NCBI GenBank assembly: GCA_947372575.1
Contig: CANBUF010000020.1
Coordinates: forward strand, 1 to 12,597
Origin: Alcaligenaceae bacterium
GTDB taxonomy: Bacteria; Pseudomonadota; Gammaproteobacteria; Burkholderiales; Burkholderiaceae
Length of the DNA: 12,597 bases
Direction: 5' to 3'
Both the position numbers and the translations under genes were made by a program. Positions within the stretch are counted from its first letter, which is position 1, and each line of letters begins with the position of its first letter. Positions 1-7,274 of this stretch are shown here, in pieces. The notes below the pieces were generated by a model. The model was given only the letters and a program-made list of their open reading frames with translations, did not search any database and was not told the DNA's origin.

Positions 1-986
1 AGACCCATTTTGTCGGCAATCTTGTCCAGATCCTGACCAGCAAACTCAGGACGTGCTTTTGACCAGGTCACGATTACACGCGCCGAGGTCACTGCACGAC
101 TCCAGGACAGCACCGTCGAGCCAGCTGCATAGGGATAGCAATCCAGACAGATCGGTTGCTTGGACATGCTTTTCTCAATGAACGCCAGAGTCTCGTCCGA
201 GCGACCATAATTTTGTGGCCCAATCAGTTTGTGGTGTGAAATCACAACAGGCACATCCACTTCGCGGCCAATCCTGAAGGTCTCTTCAAGCGAATCCATC
301 ACCCCGTCGGCCTCGTCGCGCATGTGGGTGCAATACAGGCCATTAAAGGCCTTGAGCGGCCGACAGATTTCTATGACTTCTTCGGTGGGTGCCGCGACCG
401 CAGGCTCATAAAAAAGTCCCGTCGACACACCAATGGCACCCGCCTCCATGGCTTCGGTCACGAGTGCCTGCATCTGCCTGATTTGTTCAGGGGTCGCAGG
501 CTGCTCCAGATCATCCATCACGGCCACGCGCAGTGTTGTATGGCCTACCAGCATGGCACGATTTGTCGTTGAAGGCTGGTCGTTCAACGCCTTCAGATAG
601 GCCGCAAAGGTCTTGAACTTGAACCAGTCTCCGGCATCATCAAGCAAATTCAAAGGGGGTGTGACAGGGTCTGGAATTGGCCGTGGCATCGGCGCAAGTG
701 AGACGCCACAATTGCCACCAATAATGGTTGTCACCCCCTGACTGATTTTGGGTGTCATTTCGGGATCTGAAAGCATGAGTCGATCATCGTGCGTATGCGC
801 ATCGATAAAACCGGGCGCGGCAATTCGCCCTTCGAGATCAATCTCACTTTTAGCAGAATATGCAGACAAATCACCGATTTTAGATATTCGATCGCCAACA
901 ATACCAATATCCGCACTATAGCGCGGCGCACCCGTACCATCAATGACAGTGGCGTGACGAATCAGAAGATCGAAATTATCCTGCAT
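1..986 (-). CDS. N-acyl-D-amino-acid deacylase (D-aminoacylase family amidohydrolase), 3' end outside window
   Basis: Translating the minus strand from ATG at 986 gives 328 codons with no stop before the window edge, so the C-terminal third is missing (family members are about 480-490 residues). The protein opens like a D-aminoacylase/dihydroorotase-type amidohydrolase: N-terminal beta-sandwich (residues 1-58), then PGFIDAHTHDD at 58-68 with the metal-ligand histidines 64 and 66. GGNCG at 90-94 carries the conserved cysteine (Cys93) that bridges metal in D-aminoacylases. CTHMRDE at 219-225 and SHHK at 250-253 are further conserved active-site stretches. The family hydrolyses N-acyl-D-amino acids to a D-amino acid and a carboxylate, usually in the cytoplasm. 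A strong Shine-Dalgarno (AAAGGA, 991-996, 4-base spacer) fixes the start. It is divergent from another amidohydrolase and a solute receptor, suggesting a shared catabolic locus. Exact acyl and amino-acid specificity cannot be read from sequence. Confidence 0.9.
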   Translation of the reverse strand, partial: MQDNFDLLIRHATVIDGTGAPRYSADIGIVGDRISKIGDLSAYSAKSEIDLEGRIAAPGFIDAHTHDDRLMLSDPEMTPKISQGVTTIIGGNCGVSLAPMPRPIPDPVTPPLNLLDDAGDWFKFKTFAAYLKALNDQPSTTNRAMLVGHTTLRVAVMDDLEQPATPEQIRQMQALVTEAMEAGAIGVSTGLFYEPAVAAPTEEVIEICRPLKAFNGLYCTHMRDEADGVMDSLEETFRIGREVDVPVVISHHKLIGPQNYGRSDETLAFIEKSMSKQPICLDCYPYAAGSTVLSWSRAVTSARVIVTWSKARPEFAGQDLDKIADKMG

Positions 987-1139
987 AAAATCCTTTATCA
1001 GATATTTTTTTATTCGCGTAATTCAAACTATATACTGAGTAGGAATCACCCACAGGCGATTATCCAGAGGCAATTTGGTTTCAAGGGCCTGGCATTTGCA
1101 ATACGCACACATACTGAAATAAAACAAAACTCACTCACC
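987..1139. promoter_or_regulatory. Divergent intergenic region between D-aminoacylase and M20D genes
   Basis: This 153-base AT-rich gap must hold the promoters for both divergent genes. On the minus strand AAAGGA (991-996) is a good ribosome binding site for the D-aminoacylase, and the TATA-rich stretch around 1027-1034 could supply its -10 element. I could not find a convincing -35/-10 pair for either direction. No clear Shine-Dalgarno precedes the M20D start. Shared control by one local regulator is possible, but no regulator gene is in the window. Confidence 0.35.
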
Positions 1140-2348
1140 ATGCCATCCACCATGCATTCAACTCCTGATGTCACCCCGTATTTAGGCAAACTCATCAGCT
1201 TCAGACGCGATCTTCACGCGCATCCGGAATTGAAGTTCGAAGAATTTCGCACCTCGGATCAAATCGCAGCCTATCTCGGCACGCTTGGCTTGACCGTCCA
1301 TCGGGGCTTGAGCAAGACAGGCGTAGTTGCAAGCCTGCGTGGTACCGGGCCGCGCGCAGGCGATCCTGAGCGCACCATTGCCTTGCGTGCCGATATGGAC
1401 GCATTGCCCGTCACAGAAATCAATCAGTTTGATCACATCAGCCAGCACCCTGGCCGCATGCATGCCTGTGGCCATGATGGCCATACCGCCATGCTGCTGG
1501 GTGGCGCGACCCTGCTGAGCGGTAAACCCGACTTCGATGGAACGGTGCATTTTATTTTTCAGCCTGGCGAAGAAGGTGGTGCCGGTGCACGCATCATGAT
1601 CGAAGAAGGTCTCTTCGAAAAGTTCCCAGCGTCTGCAGTCTTTGCGCTACATAACTGGCCCGCGATGCCTGCCGGAAAAATGGGCGTGCGTGTGGGCCCC
1701 ATCATGGCCTCGGCCAATCGTTTTGAAATACGCATCAGCGGCCGTGGTGGTCATGCGGCACAACCGCACAACACCATTGACCCGATTCCAGTGGCCTGTG
1801 CGCTCGTGACACAATTGCAGACGCTCGTATCGCGAACCATTGATCCACTTGATAGCGCAGTCCTGACCGTTGGAAAAATCGAATCCGGCACCGTCGAAAA
1901 TATTATTCCAAACGAAGCAGCCATCTACGGCACCTGTCGGACCCTCACGCCCGAGACACTGAACCACCTGATCGCCGGGATTGAACGCATGAGCAGTCAT
2001 GTCGCCGCCGCGCATGGCGCCACAGCAAAGGTGACCATCAAGCCCGGCTACCCCTGCACCATCAATCACCCCAAAGAAGCGCGCTTCATGGCCGAGGTTA
2101 TGGCAGCAACCGTGGGTGCAACCAACACAAACAGCGATGTCGCGCCCGCAATGACCGCAGAAGACTTCAGCTTTATGCTTGAAAAAGTTCCAGGCGCCTA
2201 TGGATTTATTGGCAATGGTCACAACGGTCTGCCAGGCATCAGCCTGCATAACGCTGCCTATGATTTCAACGATGACATCCTTGGGGTCGGGGCGAGCTTC
2301 TGGGATCGTCTGGTGCGCCAATGGTTTGAACAGGAAGCTGGGCAATGA
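1140..2348 (+). CDS. M20D-family amidohydrolase (hippurate hydrolase / N-acyl-amino-acid amidohydrolase type)
   Basis: The 402-residue product is the usual length for the M20D family (AbgB, HipO, IAA-amino acid hydrolases). These are cytoplasmic binuclear-metal enzymes that split N-acyl or aroyl amino acids into an acid and an amino acid. Visible motifs: FRRDLHAHPE at 21-30, RADMDALPVTE at 83-93, HACGHDGH at 108-115 (metal ligands Cys110 and His112), QPGEEGGAGA at 141-150 (the Glu144/Glu145 pair), ALHNWP at 169-174 (His171), and a C-terminal GISLHNAAYDFND with the last ligand histidine. The frame stays open upstream to 789, but that part lies antisense to the D-aminoacylase and has no family resemblance. 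ATG at 1140 is chosen; ATG at 1152 is an alternative, and neither has a clear ribosome binding site. The stop overlaps the next start (ATGA), so the two are co-transcribed. The substrate is unknown. Confidence 0.93.
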   Translation: MPSTMHSTPDVTPYLGKLISFRRDLHAHPELKFEEFRTSDQIAAYLGTLGLTVHRGLSKTGVVASLRGTGPRAGDPERTIALRADMDALPVTEINQFDHISQHPGRMHACGHDGHTAMLLGGATLLSGKPDFDGTVHFIFQPGEEGGAGARIMIEEGLFEKFPASAVFALHNWPAMPAGKMGVRVGPIMASANRFEIRISGRGGHAAQPHNTIDPIPVACALVTQLQTLVSRTIDPLDSAVLTVGKIESGTVENIIPNEAAIYGTCRTLTPETLNHLIAGIERMSSHVAAAHGATAKVTIKPGYPCTINHPKEARFMAEVMAATVGATNTNSDVAPAMTAEDFSFMLEKVPGAYGFIGNGHNGLPGISLHNAAYDFNDDILGVGASFWDRLVRQWFEQEAGQ

Positions 2349-3328
2349 CTACGCGACGCCATGTATTAGGACTGGGGGCAGCCTGCCTGCTTGGCCTGCA
2401 TTTATCGCGGGCCGAGGCGCAATCTGCAAACTGGCCGGCCAGGCCAATCAAGATCATCGTCCCCTACCCGACTGCAGGCGTGAGTGACACGATCGTCAGG
2501 ATGCTTGCCGAGCGGCTATCTCTCGCGCTCGGTCAACCGTGCATTGTCGAGAATCGTGCAGGCGCAGGAGGAACACTTGGCATGGATATCGTCGCAAAAG
2601 CCAATCCGGATGGATATACGCTTGGTTTTGCTGCAATCAGTCCGCTGACACTCAATCCCCATGTCATGAAAGTCCCGTACGATGCCTTGAAAGACTTCGC
2701 ACCGATCGCCTCGGCCATGTACTCACCGATCTATCTGCTGACGACCTCGAAATTTACTGGCAATACCTTTGAAGACGTCATCGAACTGAGTCGTTCCAAA
2801 CCGGGTTCGATCACAATCGCGACCTCGGGTTATGGCACCGTCGGTCACATCATGGTTGAGCAATTACGCAAAAAATCAGGTGTCAATCTGACGCACGTTC
2901 CTTACAAAGGTGGCGCACAGATATCAACAGACGCACTGGGCGGGCAGTTTGATCTGATGCTGGCAAATCCCTACGCAAACCTCAATGCCATGATTGAGCA
3001 AGGTAAACTGCGGGCGCTCGCGATCGGTGCACCGAAACGGTTGGCTAATTTGCCAAAGGTACGGACATTCGAAGAACTGGGCTACCCAGAAGTCAACCTG
3101 ACCTCCTTATTTGGTTTCTTTGCGCCGGGCGGCACACCCACTGACATTATTGAAAAACTGAATACAGAAATCAACAAAGTGCTCAACGAAACCACAACCC
3201 AGGAGCGGGTACGTAAAACTGAAAACCTGGTGATGATCAGCACACCGGCAGAGTTCAATGCAACGATCCGCCGCGAGTTTGCAGCGAACGCCATCATCGT
3301 AAAAGAGGCAAATATCAAAGCGGAATAA
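2345..3328 (+). CDS. Bug/TctC-family tripartite tricarboxylate transporter substrate-binding protein
   Basis: This 327-residue protein has a cleavable signal peptide (residues 1 to about 25, ending AEA before QSANWP). The twin arginine in TTRRHVLGL hints at Tat export, though this is weak. The mature part follows the Bug-receptor pattern: WPARPIKIIVPYPTAGVSDTI (about 30-50, the first ligand loop), the hallmark ENRAGAGGTLG at 69-79, NPDGYTLG at 88-94, and later GTVGHIMVEQL and THVPYKGGAQ in the ligand-binding region. Such periplasmic receptors bind carboxylates, amino acids or other small acids and are greatly expanded in Bordetella and relatives. Many are orphans without a TctAB permease, and none is seen here. 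The start overlaps the amidohydrolase stop by 4 bases, with AGGAAG upstream. I infer that it senses or imports the substrate of that enzyme. Confidence 0.93.
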   Translation: MTTRRHVLGLGAACLLGLHLSRAEAQSANWPARPIKIIVPYPTAGVSDTIVRMLAERLSLALGQPCIVENRAGAGGTLGMDIVAKANPDGYTLGFAAISPLTLNPHVMKVPYDALKDFAPIASAMYSPIYLLTTSKFTGNTFEDVIELSRSKPGSITIATSGYGTVGHIMVEQLRKKSGVNLTHVPYKGGAQISTDALGGQFDLMLANPYANLNAMIEQGKLRALAIGAPKRLANLPKVRTFEELGYPEVNLTSLFGFFAPGGTPTDIIEKLNTEINKVLNETTTQERVRKTENLVMISTPAEFNATIRREFAANAIIVKEANIKAE

Positions 3329-3338
3329 CTTAGTTGCC

Positions 3339-3416
3339 CACCAAGTAGTACGCAGGAAGTCTCTCACCAAGCAGTACTCAGGAAGTCACTCGGAAAGCGA
3401 TACTCAGCCAGCGATA
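3339..3416. repeat. 26-bp imperfect tandem repeat between convergent genes
   Basis: Two adjacent 26-base units (3339-3364 and 3365-3390) differ at only three positions. Both begin CACCAAG and contain AGTAC and CAGGAAGTC. A third, degenerate unit (3391-3416) matches unit 2 at about 15 of 26 positions and runs through the stop codon (3404-3406) of the convergent M20 peptidase. There are no spacers, so this is a small minisatellite rather than a CRISPR. No hairpin with a T-tract is visible, so I do not call a terminator. Confidence 0.8.
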
Positions 3417-4801
3417 CGCGCACCTTCGTCACCCAGATCCCAAAACAACCCTGCCATCAGTTGCAGAGACTCACGCGCAACTGAACCCAGCATATGCTCG
3501 TTCGGAGCATGCTGGGAACAGGCGGCATAGGAGTGTGGCACCCAGACCGTTGGCAGTCCGAGAATCTTTGAAAAGGCATCATTGGGCAGCGAGCCACCCA
3601 GGTTCGGTAAGATATCGACCGTTTTGCCTGTCGTGCGCACAATGGATGCAGCAGCCATTTTGACCCAGGCATTGTCAGGATCAAGTCGCGTGGCTTGGGC
3701 AGCATCTCCGCGACTGGCTTGCACGTCTATATCCGTATAGCCGTGGGCATCCAGATGGTCACGGATATGCTGAATAAAATTCTCGTTATCGCTCCCGACT
3801 ACATAACGCAGCTGACAATAGGCCACGGCATGCCCCGGAATCGCATTGACGGGCGCATCGGGATTACCAGTCTTAAAGGCGAGTGTCTCAAAGGTATTCC
3901 AGCCGAACACACGCTCGGCTGAACTCAGGCCAGGCTGTGCCCAGTCCGGATCGATTTCTGGATCATTAGGCCCGCCTCCGACTTCAATATTGGCGAGCGC
4001 ACGTTTGACATTATCAGGCAACGAATCTGGCAACAGACCCGGCACCAGAATATGGCCCTGTTCATTACAGATGGACGCAATCGCATTCGCGAGTCGAATT
4101 CCAGGATTCCTGAGCAAACCACCCCAGTTTCCAGAGTGATGGGCACCGTCACGCAAATGGATCTTCAATTCAAAATTAAAGGCGCCTCTTGAACCTAGAA
4201 AGAGAGTGGGTCTTGTCGCGGAGACACGCGGTCCGTCAGAGGCGAGAAACACATCCGCCTTGAGCTTGTCGCCATGCTGTTCACACATTTCGCGCAAACC
4301 GGGCGAACCCGTTTCCTCTCCCATTTCTATGATCAGTTTGACGTCATAGCCCAGTTTGCCATCACGGGCCTGAATCACCTGCTCGAGCGCCGCGAGGTTA
4401 ATCGTGTGCTGTCCTTTATTGTCAGCGGTCCCACGACCATACCAGCGGTCGCCCTGTATATTGAGTGACCAGGGAGCCAGGCCTGCATGCCACTGAGGCG
4501 CATACCCACGGACTACGTCGCCATGACCATAACTCAACACAGTAAACGTTGAACCGGGCTCACGACGGTGTGCAAGCAGGAACGGCGCACCGTCCTCTAT
4601 AGGATTCGGGACGATCGAGCATTCAAAACCGAGCGTGCTGAGAAATGGCGTCAGCTCATCTGTCAGATAGGCCGTGAGGATCGCCAGCTTGCCAGGCTCC
4701 TGGCTTTCGGTGGGCATGGCCACGCGTCGCGCAAGCGTCTTTTGAAAAGCACCCTCGTCAAAATAGGCGGTGGCGAGGTCTACGGCTTGCTGACGGCTCA
4801 T
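3404..4801 (-). CDS. M20-family metallopeptidase (ArgE/DapE/carnosinase-like)
   Basis: With the ATG at 4801 the product is 465 residues, typical of long M20 dipeptidases/deacylases. Metal-site motifs appear in order: YGHGDVV at 91-97 (His93, Asp95), YGRGTADNKGQ at 121-131 (bridging Asp127), EMGEETGSPGL at 159-169 (catalytic Glu162, ligand Glu163), SDGPR at 188-192 (Asp189) and NEHM near the C terminus (His436). The HHSGNWGG stretch belongs to the dimerisation lid domain. These enzymes hydrolyse dipeptides or N-acyl amino acids in the cytoplasm using two zinc or similar ions. The frame is open to a GTG at 4891, but the ATG at 4801 has AAAGAG six bases upstream, and the extra 30 residues lack family features. 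It converges on the Bug receptor gene and lies 116 bases downstream of the sulfate operon on the same strand, probably with its own promoter. Confidence 0.9.
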   Translation of the reverse strand: MSRQQAVDLATAYFDEGAFQKTLARRVAMPTESQEPGKLAILTAYLTDELTPFLSTLGFECSIVPNPIEDGAPFLLAHRREPGSTFTVLSYGHGDVVRGYAPQWHAGLAPWSLNIQGDRWYGRGTADNKGQHTINLAALEQVIQARDGKLGYDVKLIIEMGEETGSPGLREMCEQHGDKLKADVFLASDGPRVSATRPTLFLGSRGAFNFELKIHLRDGAHHSGNWGGLLRNPGIRLANAIASICNEQGHILVPGLLPDSLPDNVKRALANIEVGGGPNDPEIDPDWAQPGLSSAERVFGWNTFETLAFKTGNPDAPVNAIPGHAVAYCQLRYVVGSDNENFIQHIRDHLDAHGYTDIDVQASRGDAAQATRLDPDNAWVKMAAASIVRTTGKTVDILPNLGGSLPNDAFSKILGLPTVWVPHSYAACSQHAPNEHMLGSVARESLQLMAGLFWDLGDEGARIAG

Positions 4802-4834
4802 GAAAGGCTCTTTTGAAAGATTCAGAATCTCAAA

Positions 4835-4863
4835 AGCATAAGGCTTTGCAGATCTGAACACAA
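4835..4863 (-). promoter_or_regulatory. Candidate sigma-70 promoter for the M20 peptidase
   Basis: On the minus strand TTGTGT (4858-4863) and TATGCT (4835-4840) are separated by 17 bases. They match the -35 and -10 consensus at 3/6 and 4/6 positions. Transcription would begin near 4828, giving a leader of about 27 bases before the ATG at 4801. This would separate the peptidase from the upstream sulfate operon. The call is by eye and tentative. Confidence 0.3.
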
Positions 4864-4917
4864 CCATTGCATCGCCTGCACCCTCGATCACGCAATCGTC
4901 GACCTAAATGAATCACC

Positions 4918-5943
4918 CTACTTCACAATAATCTGGTCATACACACCACCATCCTTGAAGTGGATTTTTTGAGCGAGCTGCCAGCCGCCAAAGACCTCAT
5001 CAACTGTGACCAACTTAACTGGAGCGAATTGAGAGGCGTATCTTGCCGCAGCCTCGGGATTTCTGGGACGGTAATAGTGTTTACCTCCGATATCCTGACC
5101 TTCTGCTGAGTACAGATATTCAAGATACGCGGTGGCCAGTTTTCGGGTTCCCTTTCGATCGACGACTTTATCCACAACCGCCACAGGCGGCTCGGCCAGA
5201 ATCGACAAAGAAGGGGTCACGATCTCGAATTTATCTGGACCGAGTTCCTTCAGGGCTAAATAGGCCTCATTCTCCCAGGCGATCAACACGTCGCCAATGC
5301 CTCGCTCTGCAAAGGTGTTCGTCGCACCTCGCGCGCCTGAATCAAGGACTTTGACATTGCCATATAACGTTTTGACAAAGTCTTTCGCGCTCGCCTCATT
5401 CCCACCGGGTTGCTTGAGCGCATATGCCCAGGCCGCAAGATAATTCCAGCGGGCACCACCTGATGTTTTTGGATTCGGCGTAATCACTGAGATGCCTGGT
5501 TTAACCAGATCATTCCAGTCGGTGATCTTTTTTGGATTGCCTTTGCGCAGCAGAAAAACAATCGTCGAGGTGTAGGGTGACGCATGATCGGGTAAGCGAG
5601 TTTGCCAGTCCTGGGCAACCAGTTTGAAATCCACTAACGCATCGATATCGTAAGCGAGCGCAAGTGTCACGACATCAGCATCCAGACCATCGGCAACTGA
5701 ACGCGCCTGCTTGCCTGAGCCACCATGCGATTGACGCACAGTGACCGCCTCACCTGTCGTACGTTGCCAATATTTTGCAAAGGCCTTGTTGTAATCCTGA
5801 TACAACTCGCGGGTTGGATCGTAAGAGACATTAAGCAAGGTCTGCTGGGCCGCAGCTGGCGTCGATGCAAACACGCTGAGGACGATCAACATGCTGGCTA
5901 AGACCTGATATACGAGACGACTATGTGACGAAATATGTTGCAT
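4918..5943 (-). CDS. Periplasmic sulfate (or thiosulfate) ABC-transporter substrate-binding protein
   Basis: The 341-residue product starts with a signal peptide: hydrophobic core about 14-26, with likely cleavage after STPAAA near residue 32. The mature region begins [12 protein letters not shown], the typical opening of Sbp/CysP proteins. It contains both family signatures, [14 protein letters not shown] at 74-87 followed by DADVVTLAL, and [16 protein letters not shown] at 157-172. These loops bind the sulfate oxyanion in the periplasm for the CysTWA permease. Sequence alone does not separate sulfate (Sbp) from thiosulfate (CysP) preference, so no symbol is given. The start is 12 bases from the cysN stop, with GGAG (5949-5952) five bases upstream, so it is clearly the last gene of the cysHD-cysN operon. 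The permease and ATPase genes do not follow; the next gene is a peptidase. The protein must use a permease encoded elsewhere. Confidence 0.93.
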   Translation of the reverse strand: MQHISSHSRLVYQVLASMLIVLSVFASTPAAAQQTLLNVSYDPTRELYQDYNKAFAKYWQRTTGEAVTVRQSHGGSGKQARSVADGLDADVVTLALAYDIDALVDFKLVAQDWQTRLPDHASPYTSTIVFLLRKGNPKKITDWNDLVKPGISVITPNPKTSGGARWNYLAAWAYALKQPGGNEASAKDFVKTLYGNVKVLDSGARGATNTFAERGIGDVLIAWENEAYLALKELGPDKFEIVTPSLSILAEPPVAVVDKVVDRKGTRKLATAYLEYLYSAEGQDIGGKHYYRPRNPEAAARYASQFAPVKLVTVDEVFGGWQLAQKIHFKDGGVYDQIIVK

Positions 5944-5954
5944 GCTGACTCCGC

Positions 5955-7274
5955 TTAAGCTGCAGCTCGCCGGATCATACCGGCAGCAACGGTCTGTTTT
6001 GTCGCCTCATCAATGAGTACAAATGAGCCTGTCGCAACCGCGTCATCAAATAAATCAGCAACGATTGGTTTTTGTAATATCAGGTTGATGCGTCCTATTT
6101 CATTTGTCCGGACCGTATACGCTCCAACGCCCTGCGACAAGGTGTGGATATCGAGCACTTGCTCAATATTTTTGACTTTTGCAAAGACCGTATTGGTGGT
6201 GTGTTGGAGCAGATATTTACGCGACAACGACAATGGCTCTGCATCCAACCAACAGACATCTGCCTGCAGGGATTTCGTAAGTGAGGGCAAGGCTTGATCT
6301 GTCGCGACAATCAAATCTCCACGCGAGACATCAACATCATCCGTTAACCGGATCACGACAGCCTGCCCCGTATGCGCACGTTCTGCTCCCCCGTCAGTGG
6401 GAGCCATGCCGACATCATTGGCCACCTGAATTTCCGCAATCGTTGTCACCTGCCCACCAGGCAGTATGGTGACCTGCTGTCCAAGGTGAACAACACCTGA
6501 TTCCACTTGTCCCAAATAACCACGAAAGTCTTCAGCGGCACTACCATCCTGACGTGCCACGTACTGAACCGGAATTCGCAATGCGTCGATCCGCGGCACA
6601 ACCCGCGTATCGACTGCCTCGAGCCACTGCAGCAGGCTTGGCCCCGCATACCATGGCGTAGCCTCACTCAGCTCCACCACGTTATCGCCTTTGAGGGCGG
6701 AGACAGGAATCAGATATGGCACAGGCAAACCGATCTTTTGTGCGAGCCCTTCGATAGAAGTACGGATTTTATTAAACACATTCTCATCAAATCCGAGCAA
6801 ATCCATTTTATTGACAGCCACCACCACATGTCGCAAACCCAGCAACCGCACAATCGCTGCATGACGTTTGGTCTGTGCAAGCAAGCCAGCAGGCGTAGTC
6901 GTGAAATCGACACGAGTCGCATCTACCAGGATGACAGCCACATCAGCCTGGGAGGCGCCCGTGACCAGATTACGCGTGTATTGCTCATGTCCCGGCGCAT
7001 CAGCCACAATAAATTTGCGTTTTGCTGTTGTGAAATAGCGATAGGCCACGTCAATCGTAATGCCCTGTTCACGCTCAGCTTCAAGTCCATCAGTCAATAG
7101 GGCCAGATCGACCTGTGCATCCTCTGCTTTGACGCGCGCATGACGCGTTTTTGAAAGCGCCAGCAACTGATCGGCCAGCACAGCTTTGGTGTCATACAAC
7201 AGACGCCCAATCAGGGTGCTTTTGCCATCATCCACACTGCCTGCCGTAATAAAACGCACGACGCCCTGGCTCAT
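5955..7274 (-). CDS. cysN: Sulfate adenylyltransferase subunit 1 (GTPase subunit)
   Basis: This 439-residue GTPase is the large subunit of ATP sulfurylase. It couples GTP hydrolysis to formation of adenosine 5'-phosphosulfate (APS) by CysD. The EF-Tu-like G domain is complete: P-loop GSVDDGKST at 12-20, switch [12 protein letters not shown] at 71-81, [11 protein letters not shown] at 92-102, NKMD at 155-158 and SALKGDN at 192-198. Beta-barrel domains follow (about 215-439). It is slightly shorter than E. coli CysN (475) and ends without an APS kinase (CysC) extension, unlike CysNC fusions. Its ATG shares one base with the cysHD stop (TGATG). A strong Shine-Dalgarno, AAGAAGGA (7283-7290), lies inside the end of cysHD, so translation is coupled. 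The lack of a kinase domain fits the APS-type reductase encoded just upstream. Confidence 0.96.
   Translation of the reverse strand: MSQGVVRFITAGSVDDGKSTLIGRLLYDTKAVLADQLLALSKTRHARVKAEDAQVDLALLTDGLEAEREQGITIDVAYRYFTTAKRKFIVADAPGHEQYTRNLVTGASQADVAVILVDATRVDFTTTPAGLLAQTKRHAAIVRLLGLRHVVVAVNKMDLLGFDENVFNKIRTSIEGLAQKIGLPVPYLIPVSALKGDNVVELSEATPWYAGPSLLQWLEAVDTRVVPRIDALRIPVQYVARQDGSAAEDFRGYLGQVESGVVHLGQQVTILPGGQVTTIAEIQVANDVGMAPTDGGAERAHTGQAVVIRLTDDVDVSRGDLIVATDQALPSLTKSLQADVCWLDAEPLSLSRKYLLQHTTNTVFAKVKNIEQVLDIHTLSQGVGAYTVRTNEIGRINLILQKPIVADLFDDAVATGSFVLIDEATKQTVAAGMIRRAAA

Noticed and set aside
789..1139. N-terminal extension of the M20D amidohydrolase to a 519-residue protein
   Set aside because: The extension is antisense to the D-aminoacylase coding start and its composition is unlike the family; the enzyme is full length from 1140.
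1647..2345. 232-residue open frame antisense to the M20D gene
   Set aside because: Cys/His/Gly-rich, with no recognisable domain; it is the shadow of a gene with strong motifs on the other strand.
3339..3416. CRISPR array
   Set aside because: The repeat units are directly adjacent with no spacers, there are only two good copies, and no cas genes are present.
4802..4891. GTG start adding 30 residues to the M20 peptidase
   Set aside because: The ATG at 4801 has a well-placed AAAGAG, and a candidate promoter lies within the proposed extension.
6507..7100. 197-residue open frame antisense to cysN
   Set aside because: It lies fully inside cysN, whose GTPase motifs are complete; the translated product has no coherent domain.
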